Of a stretch of DNA of 64,000 nt, positions 23,886-33,800 are shown one piece after another. Within the stretch, counting starts at the first letter, position 1. Each line of letters opens with the position of its first letter. Location: assembly GCA_951802425.1 (NCBI GenBank), contig OX637797.1:496001-560000 (forward strand). Reading direction: 5' to 3'. This DNA is from Clavaria fumosa (lineage: Eukaryota > Basidiomycota > Agaricomycetes > Agaricales > Clavariaceae). The position numbers were made by a program, and so were the translations under genes. The notes under the pieces were generated by a model. It did no database searches, was not told the origin of the DNA, and worked only from the letters and a program-made list of their open reading frames with translations.

Positions 23886-24130
23886 CTGTAATGCACAATA
23901 ATATTTTTTTCTCTCTTTATGTGATGAAAAATCTGCTCTAAGTTCATACTATAGCTTATTGTGATCTAATTACATGTAGAACTTACAAAGGTCAAATTAG
24001 GACATTGATTAGCTTAATTAGAAATGGACCATACCAATACTATATCTTTAATCAGGCCTTATTAGGCTTTATAATTACATGGGGAGGTTTTTCCTGATGC
24101 AGCACTCAAAAAATACTGTCCTCCTTCCTT
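23886..24130. other. AT-rich tract at the edge of the inverted repeat
   Basis: A+T-rich sequence with no reading frame begins exactly where homology to the other arm stops. It contains poly-T/CT runs (atatttttttctctc) and taatta-type stretches (gattagcttaattag). It could be a degraded transposon or a filler from the rearrangement; no terminal repeats were found. Confidence 0.5.
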
Positions 24131-24289
24131 CCTTCCCATCGGTATAGAAGGTGCAGAGCACGGTGCGGGGTAGGCCAGACTTCAATTAGTTGCCACCACG
24201 ATGGGTTCTGTCAGCCGCCAGAACGATGGTGTCCGTCTGGTGCTCCACACAAGTGACACCCCTCCCATAAGACATAGCGTCTCTCTGCT

Positions 24290-25440
24290 ATGATATCGAT
24301 GCCTTTCCGAACTTTTCGCCGGCTGTGGATTAGTGAGTCGCAACACAATAGGTCACTTCACAAGTCTAATTCAGGACCCTCTCATGCCGCCTTCCTTCAT
24401 CATCTGAAACAAAATAACAGCTATTACCATCTTGCTATCTGTAGCGACGATTGTGCTGAACATCATTTTATTCCCCCAAGTCTCGGTAACTGACCGATCA
24501 AACATTTGGATATTCGTGGGCGTGCCCATCGGTGGTATAGCCACATCCATTTGGTCGTGAGTCCACCTTCCTATCAATTGCGCCTGCCACGGTACATTGC
24601 GAGCCGCTGACACGACCGGCCAGGATTCTAGGCAAACATTGTAACAAAGAGCGACCTCTAATAGTGATCGTCGAAGTCCTGCGCGCCTTTGGCTGGGTGC
24701 TATTTGAGATCAGTTGAGTTGGTATGCATGCACTGAACATGAAAGAGCTAGCTCACGTCCTTCACCAGTGTTAGTCTTGTTCATGTCTATGATACAACCT
24801 CAGCACGACCATTGGACTGGGAGAGGATCTGTCCTTTTCTTGTCGACCAAACTTATAGTGTGGACCAACTTCAGCCTGAGTACGGTCCTGACTTCTTCCG
24901 TCCTACTGTTCCTGCTAAGAAAGTCCCTCCTCCATTCCGCCGTCTCAGTAAGCGGCTACGCATGCATGGTGTTCACACTTTCCTTGCTCACGAAGTTCGC
25001 TTTCGATGACAACGTGTGGAGGAAGGACATCGACTCGTCCCCGTCCCCATTCCCCATGCCTATCCTTGTTGACTACTTGTTTTCGCACACGTGCTGTTGG
25101 CCGTCATCGCCGTCGAGCTTAGAACAGGCGGGTACGCGGGGACATACATATTGTCTGCCTGGCTGCGTGTGCAACACAAAGCTTAGGCCGACTGGCGCAA
25201 CAACGACGGCGGGAGTAGCCGAGGCGGCAGTCGATGATGGGGGCCCGAGTATGGATGAGGTTGGTTGTGGGATGCAAGACGGTGGGCCGAGTTTGACGAC
25301 GAATCGCGGCGGGTGGTCGGGCTCTCGAGGACACGTCCCGGTGCGGATACCAGACGAAGCTGAACGAAGGACGAGCATTGTCGTTACGCTGCAACCACGA
25401 CAGAATTGAACGACAGTTGCGTCCCTGCGATCCAGCTGCA
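24290..25440 (+). pseudogene. Possible degraded multi-pass membrane protein
   Basis: Scattered frames give membrane-like segments: TAITILLSVATIVLNIILF (about 24,420), IWIFVGVPIGGIATSIW (24,505), VLLFLLRKS plus MVFTLSLLTKFAF (about 24,900-25,010), and in another frame HVLLAVIAVELRTGGYAGTY (25,088). Their order recalls seven-helix fungal membrane proteins of the DUF6534 kind, but I cannot join them into a convincing spliced gene and several stops intervene. It may be a decayed gene or a highly intron-split one. A long antisense frame over 25,073-25,957 looks like a shadow. Confidence 0.3.
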
Positions 25441-25808
25441 GACTGCCATGGAAGGGAATGGATTGGTTATGATAACCGCATCGTTTCGCTCTGTTACTGT
25501 ACAACTTTTGCGGGTGATTGACTGACGGTCTGCGGTACACTGTTGACAGACACGACTGTGAATGATATTCCGACACGTGAATTATAATAATAACTCCGTT
25601 TTGTATCCGGGGTGGCCAGTGCAGAATATTATCGTCGTCGTGGCCCTCATGTTGGATGGCATATTCACCTACTAGCTTGAGGCATCGATAATGGTCAAGC
25701 AGAGTTTGTGTTAAGGGAGTCGTCAAGCTTTGCTGAACGGCGCTGAATGAGGAGCAAAATTGGTTATAACGCTGCCGGAGAAAGGAACCCTTCCTGGATG
25801 TCCGACCC

Positions 25809-25824
25809 GGTTTACATGTAAACC
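25809..25824. promoter_or_regulatory. 16-bp perfect palindrome upstream of SDR gene
   Basis: ggtttacatgtaaacc is perfectly self-complementary and sits 47 bp before the dehydrogenase ATG, extended imperfectly by cc/cgg flanks. It could bind a dimeric transcription factor; no known factor is assigned. Confidence 0.35.
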
Positions 25825-25871
25825 CGGTCGAAAAAACCGACGCAGTTGAACGGGTCCTGCATTGAACGACC

Positions 25872-26877
25872 ATGGCCAACCGCATTAACCAAATATCGGA
25901 GCACCTGTCCGCTGCACACGCTCGCGGGCTCCTAACTGGGGAAGTCGCTATCATCACAGGCGAGCTAAAACCAATCTGGCTGTCGTCCCTTCCGTGATGC
26001 TCACCGTTGGGCGATCACAGGCGCAGGCCAGGTGCGGGCTGTCACAAAACTTCCATTTCTGCTAAGCGTACGACCGTTCGTCAGGGCATAGGCAAAGCAA
26101 CCGCCATTCTCTTTGCCAAGGAGGGTGCGAAAGTGGTCCTCAGCGAGTGAGTGGTCCTCAGTGCTCACAGTCGCGACGCCAGAGCACACTTACTTACTGT
26201 GGCCGACTTCCGAAGTATCGACGCAAAGAAGCAAGATGCCGTCGTGGCAGAGATCACGGCGACTGGCGGTGAGGCCATTGGCATCGCCGGGGACGTGGGC
26301 GCAGATGATTTTCCCAAAAGGATCATCGATGCCACTATCAAGTGCGTTTCCTCTCCTCTCGCCTAGCTATGGGATAATGGACTGAACCACGCACACTGCT
26401 CCAGGAAATACGGCAAAATCAACCATATTGTCAACAATGGTCATCTCCCATTCCGCTTCTCTCTTCCCCACGCTGAATGGAGGCCTTGGTTGTAGCCGGC
26501 TTCACGTTCGACAAGATGTTGCACACCACACCAGACGACGCGTTCGACATAATCATGAAGGTCCACGTCCGCGCGCCATTCCGGCTAGTCCGCGAGGCCG
26601 CTCCATACATGCGACTGAAGGTCCCGTCGTGTCCCCGCTGTTCTCTCCTCTTTTCACACTAGAAAACCGCAACAGGGCGACAAGCGCGAAAACCGCAGCG
26701 TCATCAACGTCTCATCCACGTCGGGGCTCCACGGCAACGTCGGACAGGCCAACTACGCCGCGGCCAAGTCCGCCGTCCTCGGTTTTACCAAGACCATCGC
26801 CAAGGAGTGGGGCCCCTTCGGCGTCCGCGCCAACACCGTCGCCTTCGGCCTCATCCGTACCAGGTGCGCACATGACC

Positions 26878-26909
<32 letters not shown>

Positions 26910-27245
26910 TCTGAAAGTCGAATACCCAGGTTAACCGCGCCAAAGGAAAGCGGCGAGGTGCTTGAGATCGACGGTAAGAAGGTGGCGCTGGGCATCCCCG
27001 GTGCCCCCAAGGTGGCAACGCAGGACACGGCTGCGTACTCCCTCATTCCGCTCCGGAGGGAGGGCACGGTCGAGGAGGCTGCCGCCTCGATGCTTTTGTG
27101 CGTTTCACACTATCACCGTCCTTTCTCTTCCCATCCCGATCGTGGGGCTGACGGGAATCCCAATCCTTCGGGTAGCCTCGCATCACCCCTCGCAGCATAT
27201 GTCAGTGGGCACACTCTGGAAGTCACAGGCGGCGCCGGAATCTAA
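25872..27245 (+). CDS. Short-chain dehydrogenase/reductase (FabG-like)
   Basis: This is an NAD(P)H-dependent classical SDR resembling 3-oxoacyl-ACP reductase, on about nine short exons. In order: EVAIIT joined to GAGQ and GIGKATAILFAKEGAKVV (the TGxxxGIG cofactor loop), KKQDAVVAEITATGGEAIGI then DV (adenine-side Asp), KINHIVNN (NNAG start), VNVSS-like VINVSSTSG (catalytic Ser), NYAAAKSAVLGF (YxxxK), GPFGVRANTVAFGLIRT, RREGTVEEAAASMLL and a C-terminal YVSGHTLEVTGGAGI ending at TAA 27,243-27,245. The intron inside TGAG appears to use a GC donor (ACAG|gcgagc). The substrate is unknown. An in-frame (cgt)n microsatellite lies in the intron near 26,880-26,910. Confidence 0.8.
26877..26911. repeat. 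(TCG)n microsatellite in SDR intron
   Basis: About ten consecutive tcg/cgt triplets fall between the GLIRTR exon and the LTAPKESGEV exon of the dehydrogenase, probably within the intron. Confidence 0.85.
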
Positions 27246-27485
27246 AATCCAACAAACGTACACCAGTGGGCACTGCTATCGAGTTATCTATCGTACGACA
27301 AATGACTCTGCTTTGGCACTGGTAGTGTTGCTTGTGGAAAAGATACTGTTTGGAAAATGTATCATTCCCTGTAATCTGCTCCTAGATACTGGTGTTGGTA
27401 AAGCACAAACAACATGCTGAATGGATCGGTTTCTAAAGATATGATCTAAATCTCTTCAGGCTCGCGTCACCGCCATACCTTTGGA

Positions 27486-29314
27486 CTAGGAAACTCCCGA
27501 TTTCGTCCGCTTTGGTGGATTTTTAAGCTCTCTCAACAATGACAGAACACGAAGGACAAACACGCACCCAATTCCTTCGGGGTCTCTTGCACTATCTAGA
27601 ACAAGTCAAGACAAAATGAAAATTCGCAGCCGGAGGAGAAAACAAACCAAATGTCCCGCTGTCGGAATGACGACATGGCTAGAGTTGGCGGGCCTCCTCC
27701 ATACCCTTTCTTTCACAGCCTGCAGTCCCCTAGGACCGGCGATGTTACAGGAACACACGGGAAAAAAAGACATGTATCTCACCCCATCGAGGTTTCACCA
27801 GGCATGACCCAGCGCAATTCCACGTCTGGGCTGATCTCGGCTATGCGCTCCCATCCCTCAAAGGTCGCCAGAGCCTCAGCAAAAACGACCGCCTCTTGCA
27901 GGGGCGACATCTTCAGTCTCACTGGCTGGGACACTCCGCGAGAAGGAATAGAGCCGCCGCCGCCGCCGCCACCGCTCTCAGCTTGATCATCCATGGTCAT
28001 TCCACACTCGACGTAGATATCCAACGCGGCGGGGTGCCATTGTGCGAAGAATGGCTTGGCGACGAGCTGCGCGCGCGCTTCGTCCCTGGAAGGCTTTCGA
28101 ATAAACAAAGGGTGCCCAGAGCAAGGCCGCGCTGGGTGGCTCACCGCCCAGACCACCGTGCTCGTCTCTTGAGCGCGCCGGTCACGAACGGATACACGTC
28201 GTAGACGCGCGGCATCATAACCACGGCGTCGATGAGCACAAGACGCTCGAAGAGCGCCCCATGGGCGGCCGCTGCGAGGACGCTATCGCGGAGAACAAAT
28301 GCCCGAGATCATCTAAATGAGCACGGCCGACCGACTGTGACAAGAAACGCACAGCGAGCAGCCTCCGAAACTGTGCCCGATCGCGACCAGCTTCCGGCCT
28401 TCCGGCCCGAGTCCTGTTGTGGTGCGCGCACGGGCGGTCGCCGCCGGGAGGCGCGGGAGGTGTGTTGGTAATGTTGCACTGTAGTAGGTGTCAGGCTGCA
28501 AGGGAGAAGGGAGATAATGCGTGAGAAAGTGTATGATATCGCGAGCGTTATCGGACCAGTCAACTACGCAAGGCGCGAAGGTGGTTTGTTGAAAACTCGG
28601 TTAGGATATGAAAGACGTCATGACTTACAAACGCAACCGAGTCGACCCTCGTTTAGCAGCGCAGCATCGCCATGTTGCACCGATTCCCAAGACCAGACTT
28701 CGTCAATGAGCTCATATGCATCTGTACCGCCGGTGGGGGACAGCAGGTGTGACAAGGTAGGCTCCCAGGTCTTTAAGCGAATCGCCACAAGCCATATGTC
28801 TTTAGACGAGATAGAAAGGAAAAAGCTGACGGGCATTGCTCACTTCTTTATGGAATGAATTGGCGTGAGCCAGGAATAACGTAACTCTTGCCCTTCCACT
28901 TGCCTTGACGTTCGTCTTCACATACCGGTTGGCGACGCACCACAAAGGTTCCGACGCTATGCTGGAGCCGAGGGTTGCGGAAGCCCCATTCTGCTTCTCG
29001 TTATGCAAGCGGATGAGCGCGTCGGCGGTGTCCTGCGTCCATCGCGTCCTCGCCGACTTGTTGTCGTGTCGGGGCGGGGGCGCGAAGAACGGCTCGACGT
29101 AAGGGAGTGTGCGGGGGTACGCCGCGGGCACGATGTGCGTCGTGAGGACCCACTCGCCATGGCCGGCAAAGGAAAACATGGGTTTCCTGGGCGGCGACGG
29201 GAGAGCGGGAAGGTGCGGTGCCGCCGGTGGGCTCTGCGACGGGGCGAGTGTTCGTGGGTGGACAGAGCGGAACGCCGGAGGGTCCGGGCGAGAGTATGGC
29301 GATTCCACTGACAT
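27486..29314 (-). CDS. Alpha/beta hydrolase family protein
   Basis: Read leftward from ATG 29,312-29,314 (MSVESPYSRPD). The first exon has a Pro-rich start, then MFSFAGHGEWVLTTHIVPAAYPRT and a basic NDNK-like stretch. Downstream exons give AYELIDEVWSWESVQHGDAAL (near 28,700), EGRKLVAIGHSFGG (28,400; nucleophile elbow GHSFG), HPLFIRKPSRDEARA (28,100), FEGWERIAEISPDVELRWVMPG (27,800) and VVIPTAGHL joined to IVQETPKEL (27,660-27,550), the catalytic-histidine region. TAG is at 27,486-27,488. This is the alpha/beta hydrolase-1 layout: Ser elbow, acid, His near the C-terminus. Substrate unknown; an esterase or lipase-like role is inferred. Exon borders between 28,100 and 28,900 are approximate. Confidence 0.75.
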
Positions 29315-29491
29315 GGTTGTGGTTGTGGGGTGAGGCGCACGTCGCCCATCGGGGTCGGCGAGTCGGCGACGAAGCTGCCCCTACTGCCCCATGCTTCATA
29401 TGTACTACAGTATTACCATTATAGGCTGCTCACACTGTACCATACCGCAGACCGTCGGTCAATTACCCTGTCATCATACACACTGCTGCCA

Positions 29492-30112
29492 ATGCACCAA
29501 GTCGCATCTGTCCAGAACAAGAGGAAGAGGAGAACACACAGATCCATAGAGGTTGACGACGCCAGTCTAAATTTCGTAAACTCAACTTCACCCACGAACT
29601 TGAGTGGTCAGATTCCCCCACCTTCATCCGTAAGTCTTGCAGTCATGGAAACAGTGAATGCTGCTTTACTCCGAGTCTCACAGGATCTATTGAAGTGTGT
29701 ACACCACTTTGCAAGCCATTTTTATGCAGAACGCGGGGAGATCGACCACGTAGGAAACGAGGCGCGGGTTGAGCGACTCAAACGCAGAAAACGAAGGGAC
29801 GCCTTCGCCGTGTCGATTCGCGCAAAAGCTGAAGGGAGTGATTCTAATGGTAATAGTATAAGCGGGGCTGGAGACAAAGACTTATTCGCGAAGCGGGGGA
29901 AGGCGGCGCGTTCCTCGGCCACGCTGGCTCGCACTATGTACAAGCGTCTGGATGGTAGTGCCTTGATAGCTGTGTGTGAGTAGTTGCACTTTCCACTCCG
30001 TTATGGATTGTTTCTTGAACTCATTGAGAGATCCGGCTTAGCGATGCTCTTGCAAGAACACATCGCAAAAATTAGTGGAACCACGGTAGAGCAAATGAGG
30101 ACGAGAGGATAA
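29492..30112 (+). CDS. Small basic, probably nuclear protein of unknown function
   Basis: Starts at ATG 29,492 (MHQVASVQNKRKRRTHRS), which opens with a bipartite-like basic signal. An amphipathic helical stretch (ALLRVSQDLLKCVHHFASHFYAERG) and a second basic cluster (RLKRRKRRDA) follow. An intron with donor gtgagt near 29,976 and acceptor ttag near 30,052 joins LDGSALIAVS to MLLQEHIAKISGTTVEQ, ending at TAA 30,110-30,112; about 180 residues. The layout recalls nuclear transcription-factor subunits such as RRN9-type proteins of the Pol I machinery, but I cannot confirm that. It converges on uL13m with stop codons three bases apart. Confidence 0.55.
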
Positions 30113-30115
30113 ACA

Positions 30116-30737
30116 TCAAGGAGACGAAGTTCTGTCATCCCATGACTTTAACACATTTGCCCCAATTATTCCTGTATGTCCCGTAGGGAAAATTTTAAGG
30201 CGCCTCAGCCGTCGATCCCGCAGCTTGTTTTTAGGCAGCATGCCCGACACAGCATGCCTGATGATCTTTCATATGGGCCACTGTCAAACAGATAAACGAA
30301 TAGGAAAAGGTGGTAAAGACGGACATGGTCGGGGTTCGTCTTCATCATGTCCTCGTATGGCGTCTCCTTCAAACCGCCAGGGAACATGGTATGTTTTCGG
30401 AAAAGTAGCTGCTCTGATTTACGACCCGTCACTCTGACCTTTCGCGCGTTTGTCACTACGACGTAGTCCCCGCAGTCCACTGCAGGAAGCAAGCAAGATT
30501 GGACCATTGACCACAACGCGGGTCAGAGGTAGACGCACCGCCGGGGTCATAGATGGGCTTGTGCTTGCCCATGAGCACAAGAGCGATGCGCTCCGCCAGT
30601 TTTCCGAGGATACGGTCTGTAGCATCTACGTGATGCCAGACGCGGGCGTAGGCAAGGGCCGTCTGCGGAGAGATGAATTAGTAAAAGAATCGTCTACAAA
30701 AGAGTAGCCAGCATACGTTGCCGATAACTTGCGACAT
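30116..30737 (-). CDS. MRPL23: Mitochondrial large-subunit ribosomal protein uL13m
   Basis: This is the L13 family protein of the mitochondrial ribosome. Exon 1 is MSQVIGN (ATG 30,735-30,737, donor gtatgc). Exon 2 encodes [40 protein letters not shown]. Exon 3 gives [20 protein letters not shown], then [18 protein letters not shown], and the last exon [20 protein letters not shown] with TGA at 30,116-30,118. The blocks [18 protein letters not shown], and MLPKN(K/R)L are diagnostic of uL13. About 165 residues, as usual. It diverges from NUP192 over 108 bp. Confidence 0.92.
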
Positions 30738-30845
30738 TTGCCCTGTCCGTCCGTCGCTGTTGTTGTGGCAAAGACCCAGGTGTTTGCCCACCACGCACCG
30801 CTACCAAGCCACCGCGCTTTCCCGCCTCACGCGCGCGGTTCGACC

Positions 30846-33800
30846 ATGTCCAACGAGCGTTCCAATCTCATCGACGTGTGGGTTACCCTCATCTGTCTGT
30901 CTGTGTGCCGCCTAATCACTTTTCACGTTGTCCAGGACTTATGAGCGAATCCATGCGTGGCTCAACGGGCAGTACGACACAGGGCCGCCCTCATCCATTA
31001 TATCCTACTTTACTCCGCGAATGAAGCGCATTCGCGAAGTTGCCCATCCATTCGGGACTCCGTCAGACGCGTCTCGCGACAAAATCAAGTCGGGGACCGT
31101 CACCCTCGACGATGGCGTTACGTTCCAAATCGAAGACGTCGACAAGGACCTCGTGCTCGCCATCAGCGACAAGTTTCATATAGACGAGGTGGAGGCGTTT
31201 ATCCTCTTGCGGTCCTTCTTGTACAACGAGCCCAGCTCAGCGTATGCTCACGCCGAGACGTCGGGCACGAGGAGCGTGATAGACGAGTGGATTGAGGCCA
31301 TCATCCCATTCTACTATTCTCAGCGGCTATTCATCCTGCGCGTCCTCCCGCCCCTCTTCCGTGCCATAGCTGGCGAGCATGACCCGCTTTTCCCCGTTGC
31401 CCAATCAATACTCCCATCGCTTATCCCTGATGGACGCGCCTTTGCCATGGACCTCATCGACGAGTACGTGCGCAAGTGCGCGCTCGACGTCCCTGCAGAC
31501 CTCGCCGCGGACCCGCGCGGCTCGACGCGCTGGGCAAAACAGAACTGCAAGGAACAGCTCGTGCTGCTCGAGGTGCTCTTTTGGACCGTGTGGGACTACA
31601 CGCCATGCGACGGCCCGCTCGTATCACGCGTTCTCGAGTTGTCATACGAATCGAAGCTTGGCTCTGTCCAGAGCAACTCGACTTTGCTGCTCGACGAGGA
31701 GGCCATGCAGCTTCTGCAGGACTGTGCAGCACTCTGGATCCTCATCAGCGTCGAGGTCTTGGAGCTTGAGAAGATCGCGGATCCTGGTGGTGCGCTGGAG
31801 ATCTCGGCGAACCCCAAATCGAAGGATTTATACGTGTCGGATCCAGTCGCCTTGACAAAAATCCATGAACTCGTTATAACGCATCGAAACAGCCAGTATG
31901 CCATCGCATTCCTGGCTTGGGCATTCGTTCTGTCTAAGTTATTTGCGGCTGCATCACCCATGAAAGAACTACCAGATGGCTATCGCGCTTTCTTCAATGC
32001 TGTCGCTCAATCACAAGGCTCAAGCTTGGGAGCATCATTCGCGAAAGCACGAGAGCCAATCTATATGCGCATGGCTCAGACTTGTTTAGGTCCAGAAGTT
32101 GGGTTATTCAAGCTCATGCTTCAGATCTTGACATCCTCTCCATTATTCGTATCATCAATCGCAATCAAAACCGGCAGTAGCATTATCACTCCTAATGTTG
32201 TTGCTTCTCGTTCAGTTTTCAAAGGTGTGTCATTTTTAGTCGCACGCATCGCTTCCTCATTTGGAAATTGTCAGGCCTCCTCATCGCCCTGCTTGAGCTC
32301 GTCCAAGTAGAGCGCATCCCCGACTTTGATGGCCTTGTCGAAGCTTGGATAGCACTCTTTGGTCGAAGCGAGGCACGGATCATCTATGGCATCACACGGC
32401 AGTTTTGGGAGTATGATATGCACGTCGGACACAATCGTCGCGCCATTCTCGACGTTGCGCGTGCTCGCTTCCCCATCCATCTCAGGCCGCTCGTTCGATT
32501 GCTACGTTCCTTAAGTGGCGCAGGGTTCCTCGACACGGATCCGCTCTGCGTTGGCCAACCTGATTGGCAGGAAATAGATGCAAATGAAACCGACGAGAGT
32601 GGGTACAGAGATTTCTGCGGGAGGAGTGTTTTCTACTATTTCGCTGCTCTGCCAACGTATTCACAGGCCATACCTGCCTCGGCATGCACTGGTGCACACG
32701 CTCTGTACGAGAAGCTACCAGAGAGATATGGGGACACGAATGGCTCGCTTGGGCTGACATATGTCAATCTACGACCGGTGAAGCTGCCAGGAGGCTCCAC
32801 ACTTCCGGTGAGGTCCGCTGGCAAGCTGCTGAGCGACGAGGACAAGGACATCATCGTCGTCGCATGGCAGCACGAGCACTCCGGCTGGAAGATCATCTTG
32901 GAGGTCTTGACTGACTATGTTAACCGCAGGAGGATGCGCTCACCCAGCGGACAGCACCGTCACCAGAACGTCTCCTTCGCGCGTCGAGGTACAACACAAC
33001 CTATCACGCTGAGAGTAGAAGATGTGGGTATTGAGACGGGACCTTTGGGCGACGAGATTGTCATTACGGACGCCTTGGATCTTGTTCGCAGTGTCATCCA
33101 GGGCAATCCTTTGCTTGCAGGCGAACTGCTAAGCTCTTTAGAAACAGGCGACCACGTGGTAGCCCATACCATGGTCGAAGCCTCCCCGCCCGACTTGGTC
33201 CAGCTGACGACGATGATCCTTGAAGAGACGCTCTCGCGAGACTCTCGTGCACACCCCCACACGCTTAGTTCTACTAGCACCCAACTGATTACCAGCGCGA
33301 TGGGCGTACTTTGCGCGCTGCTTGATCTGCCGCTATATTCCGACCGCGTCTGGTTGTACATTCGCTCCACCGCTGCCCTCTTCGGATCTGAGCGTAGCAC
33401 CAGCTTTGCGTTGGTGGCGCTAGCAGCGGAACGGGTGATGGGATCCTACACGATGACGCTCGCGCTGCTGCAGCTTGTGCAGCGGCTTTTTGTCGAAGCG
33501 TCTACGAACATCCTTTACGTCCAGATTCACGCGGCATCGTTGCAGCGTGTCAAGGAGGAGGTCCTACTTCGCGCAGCACGATTCGTGCATTCGGAGATAT
33601 GGGTGGAGCATTTGAACTGGAAGTACACACAACTGGGCGACAGATTCGTCATTGGATATCGAGTCATGGCGTTCTTTTCGGACGTCATGGCGCATGTACC
33701 GCCTCCTGAGAAGACGCCAAAGGAAAAGCCACCCTTCGTTGCCCTTTGTCAGGCCGTGACAGATGTATTCTTGCACAAGGCTACTTCATCCACCATCAAC

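Noticed and set aside
25073..25957. 294-codon open frame on the minus strand
   Set aside because: Low-complexity, no recognisable motif, antisense to membrane-like segments and overlapping the dehydrogenase start; treated as a shadow frame.
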